A DNA stretch of 46,797 nucleotides from Clostridiales bacterium (GCA_022766365.1 JALENW010000025.1:1-46797), one strand, 5' to 3'; positions 17,366 to 29,756 are shown, counted from the first letter of the stretch. Numbers and translations: made by a program. The notes: generated by a model not told the origin, from the sequence alone.

Positions 17366-18007
17366 ATGAATGAGAAAGAGCCCGGCGAGAACGTGACAGG
17401 GATGTCGGGAGCTCGGGAATGTAATGGAGACCGGGATTGCGGTACGAGAACCGATAAGAATCCAAATGATATGGCCTCAGGAGAGACTGTTAATACGGAT
17501 TCTTCAAGAACTGATGGTAATGAAACGAAGAATTCATCATCCGGTTCGGAAGTCGAAGCAGATGAAAATGATAAAAATAAAGACGATGTTGAGAGAACAG
17601 AGGATGCTGAGACCAGATTTTTGAGGCTTATGGCTGATTTTCAGAATTTTAAGAAGAGAGCTGAAAAGGAGAAGTTCGATATTTATGCAAGGGCAAATGA
17701 GAGTCTGATGTTGAGTCTTCTGACGGTAATCGACAATTTCGAAAGAGCCCTTGACCATGAAAGCAAGGATGAGAAATATGCGGAGGGAATGCACCTTATC
17801 TTCAAGCAGCTTATGGACGCTTTAAAGGCCGCCGGTCTTGAGGAAATCAAGGCTGAGAACGAGCACTTTGATCCGAACATTCATAATGCTGTAATGACCT
17901 GTGACAGCCACCAGCATGAAAGTGGAAAAGTCGTTGAAGTAATGCAGAAAGGTTACACACTTAACGGTAAGCTGCTCAGAGCATCTATGGTTAAGGTAAA
18001 TAATTGA
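17366..18007 (+). CDS. grpE: Nucleotide exchange factor GrpE
   Basis: Releases ADP from DnaK. 213 residues: a long, acidic, low-complexity N-terminus (1-85), then the coiled-coil with the GrpE signature RFLRLMADFQNFKKR (near residue 92), and a beta-domain ending LLRASMVKVN. ATG 17366 follows GGGAG; a TTG at 17315 with GGAGAAG would add 17 residues overlapping hrcA and cannot be excluded. The acidic leader is longer than usual for the family. Confidence 0.96.
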   Translation: MNEKEPGENVTGMSGARECNGDRDCGTRTDKNPNDMASGETVNTDSSRTDGNETKNSSSGSEVEADENDKNKDDVERTEDAETRFLRLMADFQNFKKRAEKEKFDIYARANESLMLSLLTVIDNFERALDHESKDEKYAEGMHLIFKQLMDALKAAGLEEIKAENEHFDPNIHNAVMTCDSHQHESGKVVEVMQKGYTLNGKLLRASMVKVNN

Positions 18008-18062
18008 AATAGACCGATAGTTGATAAGTGCTGAAAATAGTTAAATGCTGAAAATACAGTAA

Positions 18063-20036
<1,974 letters not shown>

Positions 20037-20072
20037 TATAAGCAAGAAGTTGACAATTAATTAGGATTTGAG

Positions 20073-20093
20073 GGCGACCACAGAGTGGTCGCC
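20073..20093 (+). terminator. Hairpin between dnaK and dnaJ
   Basis: GGCGACCAC and GTGGTCGCC form a perfect 9-bp stem with a 3-nt AGA loop. There is no T tract, so it is probably an mRNA-processing or stability element lowering dnaJ relative to dnaK. Confidence 0.6.
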
Positions 20094-20116
20094 ATATTCC
20101 ATGAGAAAGAGGAATT

Positions 20117-21292
20117 ATGGCAGATAAAAGAGACTATTACGAGGTTTTGGGGCTCCGCAAAGGAGCCAGTGAGGAGGAGATAAAGAAGGCCTTCCGTAAG
20201 ATGGCAATGAAGTATCACCCTGACAAAAACCCTGGAGATAAAAAGGCTGAAGAAGCTTTCAAGGAGGTCAATGAGGCCTACAGCATTCTGTCTGATCCCG
20301 AGAAGAAGCAGAGATATGATCAGTTCGGTCATGCAGGAGTAGATCCAAATGCCGGCTTTGGCGGTGCCGGAGGATTCGGTGGCGGAAGTGGCGGCTTTGG
20401 CGGTTTTGAAGATATATTCAGCCAGATGTTCAGCGGCGGATTTGGAGGTGCTTCATCAGGTGGATTCGGAGGTTTTGGCGGATTTGGTTCTGCAAGCTCC
20501 GGCCCAATGAGGGGGAGAGATCTGCAGAAAGCCATTACTATAACCTTTGACGAAGCTGCCCATGGCGTTGAGAAAGAAATTTCTCTAAACAAATATGTTG
20601 AGTGTCCGACCTGTCACGGCGAGGGAAACGAGCCGGGAACTTCTAAGGTAACCTGTGAGAAGTGTCATGGGACCGGTCAGATTTCCCATGTTCAAAACAC
20701 CATGTTCGGTAAGTTCCAAACTACAGGAACTTGTGATGAATGCGGTGGAACAGGTGAGAAGATTGAAACTCCATGTCACGAATGTGGAGGAAGCGGAAAA
20801 ATCAGGAAGACTGTGAAGATAAATGTGAAAATACCAAAGGGTGTGGATAACGATACGGTAATTCCACTCAGAGGTCAGGGTGAACCCGGTGATAAGGGTG
20901 GCCCTGCAGGGGATTTGTTCATTGTGATCGCGGTCAAACCACATAAGATTTTTAAGCGTAACGGTGATAATCTTCAATTGGATATTCCTATCAGTTTTGA
21001 ACAGGCTGCTCTAGGGGACGAGATTACTGTACCTTCGATAGATGGGAAATTAAGTTACACGATTCCCGCAGGTACCCAACCTGATACTGTGTTCAGGCTA
21101 AAGGGTAAGGGAATGCCGAATGTCCGATCCGGAAGATATGGAGATCTTTACGTTAAAGTAAAACTTGAGGTACCAAGGAATTTGACAGATCAACAGAAGA
21201 AACTCATAAGAGCTATGAGTGACAGCTTGACTTCGGAAAGCTACAAGGAAAAGAAAAGTTTCGGTGAAAAGATAAGAGATTTCTTCAGTTAG
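20117..21292 (+). CDS. dnaJ: Co-chaperone DnaJ (Hsp40, type A)
   Basis: Delivers clients to DnaK and stimulates its ATPase. The J domain (residues 5-70) has the HPD tripeptide in KYHPDKNPG; a Gly/Phe-rich linker (75-135) follows, then four CxxCxGxG zinc repeats ([32 protein letters not shown], about 158-235) and the client-binding beta domains. 391 residues, complete. AAAGAGGA precedes ATG 20117. Confidence 0.99.
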   Translation: MADKRDYYEVLGLRKGASEEEIKKAFRKMAMKYHPDKNPGDKKAEEAFKEVNEAYSILSDPEKKQRYDQFGHAGVDPNAGFGGAGGFGGGSGGFGGFEDIFSQMFSGGFGGASSGGFGGFGGFGSASSGPMRGRDLQKAITITFDEAAHGVEKEISLNKYVECPTCHGEGNEPGTSKVTCEKCHGTGQISHVQNTMFGKFQTTGTCDECGGTGEKIETPCHECGGSGKIRKTVKINVKIPKGVDNDTVIPLRGQGEPGDKGGPAGDLFIVIAVKPHKIFKRNGDNLQLDIPISFEQAALGDEITVPSIDGKLSYTIPAGTQPDTVFRLKGKGMPNVRSGRYGDLYVKVKLEVPRNLTDQQKKLIRAMSDSLTSESYKEKKSFGEKIRDFFS

Positions 21293-21301
21293 ATTAGTAA
21301 G

Positions 21302-21325
21302 GACCCTGAGCCAAGGCTCGGGGTC
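21302..21325 (+). terminator. Terminator of the heat-shock operon
   Basis: A 10-bp stem (21302-21311 with 21316-21325) closes a CAAG loop. The following T tract is short (TTGT), so the terminator is probably moderate. Confidence 0.7.
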
Positions 21326-21505
21326 TTGTACTATGACAAATCTTAATGAACTGATATTAAGATTAGGGATTCCTTGTTGTTTGAGATATTTGAAGACTGT
21401 TTTGCTTTAACAGCGTTTGATTCTTATACACGGTACGCATTTTTACGGTTTTACGGTATTTCCCATACGTATATAGAGCAATATTGAAGAATAACTCTCT
21501 GTGGT

Positions 21506-21592
21506 AAACGTACACACTTGCCGTGACAAGAGTGCATCAGCTCTTGGAAACTCTTTCCGGTCTTCAAACGTACACACTTGACGGAACAAGAG
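21506..21592. repeat. Two 27-bp direct repeats, 60 bp apart
   Basis: AAACGTACACACTTG... copies at 21506-21532 and 21566-21592 differ at three or four positions. Between them CAAGAG (21527-21532) can pair with CTCTTG (21541-21546). The stretch 21326-21645 has no gene, and the repeats lie 50-140 bp beyond the stop of the minus-strand MATE gene. Function unknown. Confidence 0.8.
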
Positions 21593-21645
21593 GGTCAAAG
21601 GCAAAATATAAATAAATGTATAAAATTAATCGATAATATTATGGA

Positions 21646-22968
21646 TTATAGGTGTTCTCTCACCAAGAAAATGCCGATGATCAGAGAAAGACCCTCACTG
21701 AGTGTGTTTGTGTACCAGATATACTCAGGAGGAAGCAAGCCGCTTACCACTACAAGCCCCAGATAGACCAGCAAAAATCCGCGAAGGGTGGACAGAGTTA
21801 TGGCCTTTTTTGGCTGACCCTTGGCGGCCAGCAGACCTACAAACAGGAGGTTTGCACCAAGAGCCAGATAAGAGATAGCGAACTTTCTAAGGGCAACAAT
21901 GGTAGGATCCAGAAGATAGCTTCCCGATGAAAGAAACAGAAGGCATATCTGTTTAGGGAACACAATGCCGAGGAATATAGCAAATAATGACAAACCTATT
22001 ACGGACCTAATAGCGTAATGGGTTATTTTTTTCCCGGAGTCCGTGTCATGCTTGCCATGGTAGTAGCTTACAAGAGGCTGCATTCCCTGTGTCAAACCTG
22101 TCATGGTTGAGCTTATAAGCAATGTATAGTATGAAACAATCGTATAGCTTACGAGAGAGTTTTCACCCAAGTATTTCAAAAGAAAAATATTGTAAAGAAA
22201 AACGATGAACCCGGTGGATAGTTCAGAGAGGAAATCTCCTGTACCCAGGGAAAGTATAGAAGGTATCTGTTTTGCCGTAGTAAAAACATCGTTGAGCCTG
22301 ACAAACTTAAGCCTTGCCTTTGGCCTAAGGAAGTGAATTGTAAAAATGACCGTAGAAAAAACCTGTGCTATCCCGGTGGCAAGAGCTGCACCTGCGATGC
22401 CCCAGTGGAAAATTGCAACGAAAAGCCAATCAAGAAAAATATTCGAAATTGCCGCCGAAATGACTCCGTATGTTGCAAGCCTCGGGAAACCGTCGATCTT
22501 GACCAAAACTTCGAAATGATATGAAACCATGAAAAAAGGTACAAACCAAAGTATGATGCTGAGATATTGTTTCACCAAGGGAAAAAGATCACCCTTTGCG
22601 CCGAGGATCTGGACGATATCTTTAAGAAAAATCCGGGATATAATGGACAGGCACAGTGAGAAAATTATAATTGCAATTACGGTAAATGTAAAAATCTCCT
22701 TGGCATCATCTCTTTTTCCTTCGCCCAGATATATGGCTACTTTTGTTGAAGTACCTACAGCGAGAATTATTGCCAGAGCAAAAAACGTATTTACAAATGG
22801 CATGGAAACGTTCACCGAAGCCAGAGCAATTTCGCTGACATATTTTCCGACAAAATATCCATCTACCATTGTATATATTGAAAAAACCCACATTGCTGCA
22901 ATTGAGGGCAGTGCGTAGTTCATATAGGTAGTTATGAGATTTTTGTGAACGTTTTCGAGAGTGGACAT
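21646..22968 (-). CDS. MATE family multidrug/toxin exporter
   Basis: Cation-coupled exporter in the cytoplasmic membrane. 440 residues, about 12 hydrophobic segments in two matching halves (MatE domains about 15-175 and 235-395), with the family pattern ALASVNVSMPFVNTFFALAI near residue 45 and VSYYHGKHD at the start of the second half. I start at the ATG at 22968 (AAGGAG 7 nt upstream on minus); the longer upstream frame lacks a ribosome site. It stands alone. Substrate cannot be predicted. Confidence 0.92.
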   Translation of the reverse strand: MSTLENVHKNLITTYMNYALPSIAAMWVFSIYTMVDGYFVGKYVSEIALASVNVSMPFVNTFFALAIILAVGTSTKVAIYLGEGKRDDAKEIFTFTVIAIIIFSLCLSIISRIFLKDIVQILGAKGDLFPLVKQYLSIILWFVPFFMVSYHFEVLVKIDGFPRLATYGVISAAISNIFLDWLFVAIFHWGIAGAALATGIAQVFSTVIFTIHFLRPKARLKFVRLNDVFTTAKQIPSILSLGTGDFLSELSTGFIVFLYNIFLLKYLGENSLVSYTIVSYYTLLISSTMTGLTQGMQPLVSYYHGKHDTDSGKKITHYAIRSVIGLSLFAIFLGIVFPKQICLLFLSSGSYLLDPTIVALRKFAISYLALGANLLFVGLLAAKGQPKKAITLSTLRGFLLVYLGLVVVSGLLPPEYIWYTNTLSEGLSLIIGIFLVREHL

Positions 22969-23260
22969 TTCAAGACTCCTTGCCGAATTTTGAATTAATT
23001 TTAACGTGTAGTATTCTTGTAAACACATAAATAATATCACACAACTCAATTTTTATAAAGTGGGAAAGTTCCTTGAAATGAGATGGTTCTGGCGTATTAT
23101 GAGCCTCTAGGGTATTGATGATGCCTTTGTAGCTCTTGAAAAACTTTCTGAAAAATGTTTTAATATACGTATGATAAAGTGTATTGATGTATAAGATTGA
23201 GCAGAGCATTAACCTCAACTGAAATTTGGGGAAGAGGCCGATTGATAGGAGGAAAATGAG

Positions 23261-23446
23261 ATGAAAGGTTTACCTAAACTGAGCAAGAAGGATTGCTGGA
23301 TATTGGGCGTTTGCGGAGGTCTTGGAGAGTATTTCGGAGTAAATTCGAATATCCTCAGAGCTTTGTTTGTATTATGTGGTTTTCAGCTGATTCCATATCT
23401 GATTTTAGCCCTTATAATGAGCTATGACAGTAACGAGAACCTGTAG
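23261..23446 (+). CDS. PspC-domain miniprotein
   Basis: 61 residues forming little more than a PspC domain: the signature KDCWILGVCGGLGEYFGV (residues 10-27) is followed by one hydrophobic helix (35-54). Homologues are membrane proteins linked to envelope stress; a role here is inferred only. AGGAGG precedes ATG 23261. It stands alone between the divergent MATE gene and an unknown gene. Confidence 0.88.
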   Translation: MKGLPKLSKKDCWILGVCGGLGEYFGVNSNILRALFVLCGFQLIPYLILALIMSYDSNENL

Positions 23447-23563
23447 ACATAGGCATGGTTTTTGACTTATAAATATTTTCGGCACATGAAAATATTTCTG
23501 TATATCAATACTTCAAGACATTTAATTGTTTTGTTTATTTAGAATTCATGATGGAGGGATATT

Positions 23564-23890
23564 ATGAAGTCAACATTTTTTAGAGATCCGGACAATATCG
23601 TTTATGCTGATATCAATCAATTTGCTGAGAATTTCGGCAAAGAGACAGGGATTAATGATCTGAGAGAAAGAATAGAAGCATTCAGAGCAAATCCTACAAA
23701 GGAGGGAGAGGTACTTAAGGGTACCAAGAGGACAGCGATTCGTCTTCTCATACCTGATTTGGTTTTTGAGGGTGAGGAGAAGATTGAAATGGGTGAAAAC
23801 GTCTGGGTATATCTTGGAGAAATGTACGAGGTATACTGTTTATATTGGCCTGTGGAAGGTGCGGAAGGCGATAACGCAAAGGCTGATTAA
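23564..23890 (+). CDS. Conserved-looking hypothetical protein, 108 aa
   Basis: I do not recognise this family. A soluble, acidic protein with no signal peptide or membrane segment. It starts MKSTFFRDPDNIVYADINQF and includes GTKRTAIRLLIPDLVF; the last residues are charged. GGAGGG precedes ATG 23564, and codon use matches the neighbours, so it is probably a real gene. It has no close operon partner. Confidence 0.75.
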   Translation: MKSTFFRDPDNIVYADINQFAENFGKETGINDLRERIEAFRANPTKEGEVLKGTKRTAIRLLIPDLVFEGEEKIEMGENVWVYLGEMYEVYCLYWPVEGAEGDNAKAD

Positions 23891-24113
23891 ATTGCAAAGG
23901 GGATAAGGCGGAGCACAGGAGAATAGATAATTTTTGCGTTTTTTCGGATTACTGTTGAGTTGAGGAGTTCTAATATTTTTCACAAGCTATATTTTTCTAA
24001 TATATCTTATTCAATTTTAATGATTCGGAGACTACGGAAGTAATATTCGGGAGATAGGAATCTGTCCGGAGAAATTATTAATATGGAAAGTTTTGTACGG
24101 GAGTAAGTTTTTA

Positions 24114-25865
24114 ATGATAGTTAAAGAAGTGGATTTAGCGAGCAGATTTTTTGAATTCAGCGACTTGAAGGAAATGCTCAAGTATTCCGGAAAGAAGTAT
24201 GGAGATAAGATAGCTTTTGTAACGAAGATTAAGACTAAGGGCAGTAAGGAAGTCAGTTATAAAAATACGAGTTATCGAGGGCTTTACGACGAGATGATTT
24301 TCCTGGGATCAGCTCTTTTCAACCGAGGCTACAAGGACAGACGAGTGGCTATCATTGGCGAAAACAGCTATCAGTGGTGTCTGGCGTATTTCGCTGCAGC
24401 CTGCGGTATCGGAGTTACGGTTCCTTTGGATAAAGCTCTTGAAAAAGAGGAGATAATAAGCTGTATCCAAAGAAGCAAGTCAACTATAATTTTCTATGAT
24501 AAGAAAATGGAAAAAATGATAGACGAAATTATATCTTCTGACGATGCTGATATAGAATTTGCCGCTACACTGGACTTTGATTCCGGGAAATCGGATAGAC
24601 CATCTGTATCAGAGCTGATTGAGGAGGGCAGAGAACTGGTCAATGAAGGATATGAGGATTATGAGATCCGATCCATAGATAGGGATGCTATGGCATTTCT
24701 TTTGTTCACTTCGGGTACTACGGAACAGTCTAAAGCTGTTATGCTCAGCCACAAGAATTACATGAGCTGTATCTATGGAATGTGTTGTGAGGAGCTTTTT
24801 TATCCTGATGACGTAAATATGCAAGTTCTGCCTTTACACCACTGTTACGGAATGGTCGGATTGTTGACATTCCTCGTGCAGGGACTTAAGAATACTTTTT
24901 GTGACGGCCTTAAGTATGTGAGCAGAAATCTCAAGGAATATGAAGTTACCGTAATGATGAGTGTTCCTCTTTTACTTGAGAGCGTCTATAAGAAAATCAA
25001 CAAAGCAATCGTGGCTCAGGGTCAGGAGAAAAAGATTGCATTTGCCCTGAAACTCTGTGCCGCTGTTGAAAAGCTTGGTATCGATATAAGAAGAAGGATG
25101 TTCAAACCAATAATAGATCAGCTTGGAGGACATTTAAGATTTTTCATTAATGGGGCCGCGCCGATAGATCCTGTGGTAGCTAAGGGGCTTAATGATTTTG
25201 GAATATTAACTGTAAATGGTTATGGGTTGACAGAGACGGCGCCGACTATTGCAAGCGAAAGTTATAGGCATATCAGAGCGGGATCTGTGGGAAAACTTAT
25301 GCCAAATGTTGAGGGAAAAATCGTGGAGCCTAATGAGGACGGTGTAGGTGAACTTGTTGTCAGAGGTGACAATGTGATGATAGGTTACTATGGGGACGAA
25401 GAAGCAACTAAGGCTGTTATGAGAGACGGATGGTTTCATACAGGAGATCTTGCATATTTTGATGAGGACGGGTATTTATTCATAACCGGCAGACAGAAAA
25501 ATGTAATCGTTATGAAAAACGGCAAAAATGTTTTCCCCGAAGAGATTGAAAATCTTGTAAATGCGCTTCCTTATATCGAAGAAAGTGTTTTGTTTACAGG
25601 GAAAAAGCATAACGACGTTGTTCTGTGGTTAAAAGCAGTTTATGATAAGAATTATCTTAATGAGAACCATATTTCTTTGACAGAACTTGAAGAAAGATTC
25701 AGGTGTGATATGGATCGGATTAACAAAACTATGCCGGTGGTTAAGAGGGTTAATAAATTCTTTCTCAGCGACAGACCGACCGTGAAAACCACTACTCAGA
25801 AAACCAAAAGAAATCTGGAAATTGAAGAAATATATAGGGAAATGTCAGAGAGGGGACTTGACTGA
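24114..25865 (+). CDS. AMP-forming acyl-CoA/acyl-ACP synthetase
   Basis: Activates a carboxylic (probably fatty) acid through an acyl-adenylate and joins it to CoA or another thiol. AMP-binding motifs: LLFTSGTTEQSKAVMLSH (A3, near residue 200), GYGLTETAP (A5, near 373), GWFHTGDLAYFDEDGYLF (A7) and GRQKNVIVMKNGKNVFPEEIE-type A8-A10 with the hinge and Lys. 583 residues. ATG 24114 has GGGAG about 10 nt upstream. The A3 loop has Glu-Gln where Gly or Pro is usual. It is followed after 67 bp by an alcohol dehydrogenase, so both may serve acid/aldehyde/alcohol metabolism. Confidence 0.92.
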   Translation: MIVKEVDLASRFFEFSDLKEMLKYSGKKYGDKIAFVTKIKTKGSKEVSYKNTSYRGLYDEMIFLGSALFNRGYKDRRVAIIGENSYQWCLAYFAAACGIGVTVPLDKALEKEEIISCIQRSKSTIIFYDKKMEKMIDEIISSDDADIEFAATLDFDSGKSDRPSVSELIEEGRELVNEGYEDYEIRSIDRDAMAFLLFTSGTTEQSKAVMLSHKNYMSCIYGMCCEELFYPDDVNMQVLPLHHCYGMVGLLTFLVQGLKNTFCDGLKYVSRNLKEYEVTVMMSVPLLLESVYKKINKAIVAQGQEKKIAFALKLCAAVEKLGIDIRRRMFKPIIDQLGGHLRFFINGAAPIDPVVAKGLNDFGILTVNGYGLTETAPTIASESYRHIRAGSVGKLMPNVEGKIVEPNEDGVGELVVRGDNVMIGYYGDEEATKAVMRDGWFHTGDLAYFDEDGYLFITGRQKNVIVMKNGKNVFPEEIENLVNALPYIEESVLFTGKKHNDVVLWLKAVYDKNYLNENHISLTELEERFRCDMDRINKTMPVVKRVNKFFLSDRPTVKTTTQKTKRNLEIEEIYREMSERGLD

Positions 25866-25932
25866 TAAGTAGCCCGATTAAATTCGAGGATAGCTTTTAA
25901 TAAACACACCTAAGTGTCAGGAGGATTATTTT

Positions 25933-27090
25933 ATGGACAACTTCATGTTTCACACACCTACGAGAATCTTTTTTGGAAAGGGAATGATTTCAAATTTGAA
26001 GAGAATCAGGGCTTATGGCAACACGGCTCTGATGGTTTACGGGAAATCAAGTATCATAAAAGCCGGAATCTATGATCAGGTTATGAATGAGCTTAAAGCT
26101 GCTGATATGAAGGTGGTGGAACTTTCGGGAGTAGACCCTAATCCTCGGATAGAGACCGTCAGAGAGGGTATTTCGCTTTGCAGGGAAAATGACGTTGACG
26201 TGGTTTTGGCAGTTGGAGGCGGATCAAGTATCGACTGTGCAAAGGTGATTGCGGCAGGTGTTAAATATGAGGGAGACCCATGGGACTTAGTATTGGATGG
26301 CAGCAAAATTTCTGAGGCTCTTCCTGTAGTTTCGGTTCTCACGATGGCCGCTACAGGTTCAGAAATGGACGCCTTTGCTGTGATTTCCGATATGGGGAAA
26401 AACGATAAACTCGGAACGGGGGCGGAATGCTTAAAGCCTGTGTTTTCTATTTTAGATCCTGAGTATACATATACTGTTCCCAGAAAACATACAGTTGCAG
26501 GGGTTGCAGATATAATGAGCCATACTCTTGAAAATTATTTTGCACCCAATAAAGGGGCATTTATTCAAGCAAGAATGGCTGAAGCTGTCCTGAAGACATG
26601 TATTAAGTACGGTCCGATTGCTGCCGAAAATCCAAGAAATTATGAAGCAAGGGCAAACATTATGTGGGCTTCAAGTCTTGCTATTAACGGACTTTTGAGT
26701 TCAGGTGCAGATGTTGACTGGACAGTTCACGGCATGGAGCATGAACTATCTGCTTATTACGATATTACCCATGGAGAGGGTTTGGCACTTTTGACACCTC
26801 ACTGGATGGGGTATGTTCTCTCAGAAGAAACTCTTTGGAAATTCAAGGATTTTGGCATTAATGTATGGGGAGTTGATTCTAGCATTGGGGATTGGGAAAT
26901 TGCCGAGATGAGTATCGAAAAAACCTCTGAATTCTTTAGGTCGCTGGGACTTCCTATGACTTTATCTCAAGTGGGAATCGGTAGAGAAAAGCTCTCTGAG
27001 ATGTCGGACAAACTTAAAGGTAAGTTCGAACACAGCTTTGTTTCTCTTTCATCTGAAGATGTTTTAAAAATTTACGAAGCGGCGTTATAA
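25933..27090 (+). CDS. Iron-containing alcohol dehydrogenase (butanol dehydrogenase-like)
   Basis: NAD(P)H-dependent reduction of an aldehyde (butyraldehyde type) to alcohol. The N-terminal Rossmann-like domain has GGGSSIDCAKVIAAG (near residue 96); the metal-binding domain has Asp/His ligands in VADIMSHTLENYF, HGMEHELSAYYDITHGEGLA. 385 residues, complete. AGGAGG precedes ATG 25933. Type is close to clostridial BdhA/BdhB and E. coli YqhD; actual substrate unknown. Same strand as the acyl-activating enzyme, likely co-transcribed. Confidence 0.93.
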   Translation: MDNFMFHTPTRIFFGKGMISNLKRIRAYGNTALMVYGKSSIIKAGIYDQVMNELKAADMKVVELSGVDPNPRIETVREGISLCRENDVDVVLAVGGGSSIDCAKVIAAGVKYEGDPWDLVLDGSKISEALPVVSVLTMAATGSEMDAFAVISDMGKNDKLGTGAECLKPVFSILDPEYTYTVPRKHTVAGVADIMSHTLENYFAPNKGAFIQARMAEAVLKTCIKYGPIAAENPRNYEARANIMWASSLAINGLLSSGADVDWTVHGMEHELSAYYDITHGEGLALLTPHWMGYVLSEETLWKFKDFGINVWGVDSSIGDWEIAEMSIEKTSEFFRSLGLPMTLSQVGIGREKLSEMSDKLKGKFEHSFVSLSSEDVLKIYEAAL

Positions 27091-27155
27091 TGCGTTTGTA
27101 AATTTAGTCAATATGAAAATCATTAAAAACTATATAAGAGTATGCGCATAATATT

Positions 27156-27244
27156 AAAGTGCCACCAATTGAGATGATTTCCTAAGGTCGGGATAGTTTT
27201 AGGTTAAACTTTTATGACTTGGAATTATCAAAAGGTGACACTTT
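27156..27244. repeat. Imperfect inverted repeat, IS21-end-like
   Basis: AAAGTGCCACC...GATTTCC (27156-27182) and GGAATTATCAAAAGGTGACA followed by CTTT (27221-27244) form inverted arms of about 25 bp with about 38 bp between. GTGCCACC/GGTGACAC ends recall terminal repeats of IS21-type elements. No transposase is present; it may be a solo remnant or miniature element. Confidence 0.5.
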
Positions 27245-27345
27245 TAAATTGCAATATAAGTTTAAATACGGAGTGTATATCTTTTATGCGGCTGTTTCTG
27301 AATTTTAATTTGTAAATTGCATAATCAGAAACTTGCATTAGAGAT

Positions 27346-27816
27346 TTACGAAATATTTTTTAGAAGATCCATCATTTCAATCAGCCCTGCAGCGGAATCG
27401 AAGCCCTTATTTCCTCCCTTACTGCCGGCTCTTTCAATTGCCTGCTCGATGGTATCTGTGGTCAAAACTCCAAACATGACAGGCTTGCCTGACTTTAGAC
27501 CAACCTGGGCGATCCCTTTTGAAACTTCAGCGCAAACATAGTCGTAGTGTGAAGTGGATCCTCTGATTACAGCTCCGAGACAGATTACACCGTCATAATC
27601 TTTTGCTGCAAGTTTGGCGGCGATAAGAGGTATTTCGAAGGCTCCCGGAACCCAGGCAACATGAATGTTCTGCTCCTGAACTCCGTGTCTTCTAAGATTG
27701 TCCAACGCTCCGTCTAACAGCTTTGATGTTATGAATTCGTTAAACCTTGCAACAACAATAGCTACTTTTACATTTTGGTTTCTTTCACTTGAAAGATGTC
27801 CCTGAAATACTTTCAT
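27346..27816 (-). CDS. ribH: 6,7-dimethyl-8-ribityllumazine synthase
   Basis: Condenses the ribityl-pyrimidinedione with dihydroxybutanone phosphate to lumazine, the last-but-one step to riboflavin. 156 residues, with the family blocks [37 protein letters not shown] (catalytic His) and [22 protein letters not shown] lies upstream of the ATG at 27816 on minus. Last gene of the FMN-regulated operon, 118 bp behind ribBA. Confidence 0.98.
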   Translation of the reverse strand: MKVFQGHLSSERNQNVKVAIVVARFNEFITSKLLDGALDNLRRHGVQEQNIHVAWVPGAFEIPLIAAKLAAKDYDGVICLGAVIRGSTSHYDYVCAEVSKGIAQVGLKSGKPVMFGVLTTDTIEQAIERAGSKGGNKGFDSAAGLIEMMDLLKNIS

Positions 27817-27934
27817 AATTTGTCTCCTTTGGATTTTTATTATATATATGCATTAATCTATCTTAGCTACATCAGCTACGGTATGATTATTGTTCAAAAT
27901 CTTTCTATTTTAAAATTCTACGATGAGTCACATT

Positions 27935-29161
27935 TTAGAATTCCAGAATATGTCCCATTTTCTCCTTCTTTGTTTTGAGATAGAAGAGATCATGAGGGGA
28001 AGCAGGAATTTGTATAGGAACCCTTTCCCTAATCTCCAGGCCGAAGTCGGAAAGTTCGTAAACCTTATGTGGATTGTTGGTTAACAATCTCATATTTTTA
28101 ACCCCTAAATCTTTAAGAATTTGTGCACCGATATAGTACTCTCTCATATCTCCGGGAAACCCCAAAGCTAAATTAGCTTGTAGAGTATCCAATCCCTCAT
28201 CTTGCAGTTTATATGCTTTAAGTTTGTTTATAAGTCCTATACCACGACCCTCCTGCCTCATATATAAAAGCACACCACGGCCTTCTTTTTCTATTTGTCG
28301 CATAGCTTGGGCGTATTGCTGTCCGCAATCACATTTCGTTGAACCGAAAGCATCTCCTGTCAGGCATTCAGAATGTACACGGACAAGAATATCGTCACCG
28401 TCGCCGATCTCTCCTTTGACAAGAGCTATATGATGTTCACCATTTATTTTGTTAATATATCCGTATGCTCTAAAGTCACCGTATTTTGTGGGAAGGAAGG
28501 TATCAACGACTTGTTCTACGACGGTTTCGTGCCTTTTTCTGTAGTTTGCAATGTCCTTGATGGTTATGAACGCTAAATCGTGAGCCTTTGCAAATTCCAT
28601 GAGTTCACTTTTTCTCATCATAGTGCCGTCGTCCTTCATCATTTCACAGCAAAGACCGCATTCCTTAAGCCCGGCAAGCCGCATAAGGTCTACTGTTGCC
28701 TCCGTATGTCCGCCTCTTTCTAAAACACCAAAATCCTTGGCGACGAGTGGGAACATATGCCCGGGCCTTCTGAAATCATCGGGTTTTGATTCATCTTCGA
28801 CAATCTTTCTGGCAGTGATTCCTCGCTCCACAGCAGAAATACCGGTGGATGTATCTACGTGATCTACTGAGACAGTAAATGCAGTACAGTGATTATCCGT
28901 ATTTTCTGAAACCATCTGGGGGAGGGCAAGCTTAGCGGCAATTTCCTTGCTCATAGGCATACATATGAGCCCTTTGCCGTATTTAGCCATGAAATTAACA
29001 TTTTCAGTAGTGGCATACTGGGCAGCACAAATTAGGTCGCCTTCATTTTCCCTGTCAGGGTCATCTGTCACGATTATCATCTTTCCTTCTCTTAAATCCT
29101 CAAGTGCCTTGTTCAGGCCGGAAAAACCCATGTTGTTCTTAGAATCCATATTGGTTTTCAA
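27935..29161 (-). CDS. ribBA: Bifunctional DHBP synthase / GTP cyclohydrolase II
   Basis: Makes both precursors of the lumazine ring. Residues 1-205 are 3,4-dihydroxybutanone-4-phosphate synthase ([29 protein letters not shown]). Residues 206-408 are GTP cyclohydrolase II, with the zinc cysteines in [19 protein letters not shown] and [10 protein letters not shown] take TTG at 29161 as start because GGGAG is at the right distance and the gene begins one base past the ribE stop; an ATG four codons on is the alternative. 408 residues fits the fused enzyme. Confidence 0.97.
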   Translation of the reverse strand: MKTNMDSKNNMGFSGLNKALEDLREGKMIIVTDDPDRENEGDLICAAQYATTENVNFMAKYGKGLICMPMSKEIAAKLALPQMVSENTDNHCTAFTVSVDHVDTSTGISAVERGITARKIVEDESKPDDFRRPGHMFPLVAKDFGVLERGGHTEATVDLMRLAGLKECGLCCEMMKDDGTMMRKSELMEFAKAHDLAFITIKDIANYRKRHETVVEQVVDTFLPTKYGDFRAYGYINKINGEHHIALVKGEIGDGDDILVRVHSECLTGDAFGSTKCDCGQQYAQAMRQIEKEGRGVLLYMRQEGRGIGLINKLKAYKLQDEGLDTLQANLALGFPGDMREYYIGAQILKDLGVKNMRLLTNNPHKVYELSDFGLEIRERVPIQIPASPHDLFYLKTKKEKMGHILEF

Positions 29162-29162
29162 T

Positions 29163-29756
29163 TTATATTCTCCCTTCTATCAACTTTTCTATATACTTTC
29201 CGACAATGTCAACTTCAATATTGACTTTTTGTCCGGGCCTTTTTTCTGACAGAACTGTTGCCTCTGATGTGTGGGGGATAATGCTTACTTTGAATTTGTC
29301 TCGATCCACATATGCTACTGTTAGACTGGTGCCATCAAGTGCAACAGATCCCTTCTCAACAATATATCTCAGTAAGTCAGAGGGTGGTTTTAAACTGTAC
29401 CATGTCGCATTGCCCTGTTGCTCAATAGATTGTATAGTTGCAGTACCATCTATATGTCCTGATACCATGTGACCTCCAAATCTACCGTCAACCTTCATTG
29501 CACGTTCAAGATTTACTTTAGTTCCTACACGCATACTGTGAAAGGCAGTCCTTTTTATTGTTTCGTTCATAATATCGGCTGTAAATGATCCGGAATTCAT
29601 AGAGGTAACCGTAAGGCAAATACCGTTAACACTAATGCTATCTCCGACAGAACTGTCTTCCAGTACCCTAGACGATGATATGGTGATTCTGGCTGACGGC
29701 CCTCTGATTTCGATGTTTCTTATGGTACCAATTTCTTCGATAATTCCCGTAAACAT
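29163..29756 (-). CDS. ribE: Riboflavin synthase, alpha chain
   Basis: Dismutates two lumazines to riboflavin and the pyrimidine. 197 residues in two homologous lumazine-binding halves: [12 protein letters not shown] starts the first, [10 protein letters not shown] closes its core, and the second carries [13 protein letters not shown] and [18 protein letters not shown] lies upstream of the ATG at 29756 on minus. The stop abuts the ribBA start, suggesting coupling. Confidence 0.97.
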   Translation of the reverse strand: MFTGIIEEIGTIRNIEIRGPSARITISSSRVLEDSSVGDSISVNGICLTVTSMNSGSFTADIMNETIKRTAFHSMRVGTKVNLERAMKVDGRFGGHMVSGHIDGTATIQSIEQQGNATWYSLKPPSDLLRYIVEKGSVALDGTSLTVAYVDRDKFKVSIIPHTSEATVLSEKRPGQKVNIEVDIVGKYIEKLIEGRI

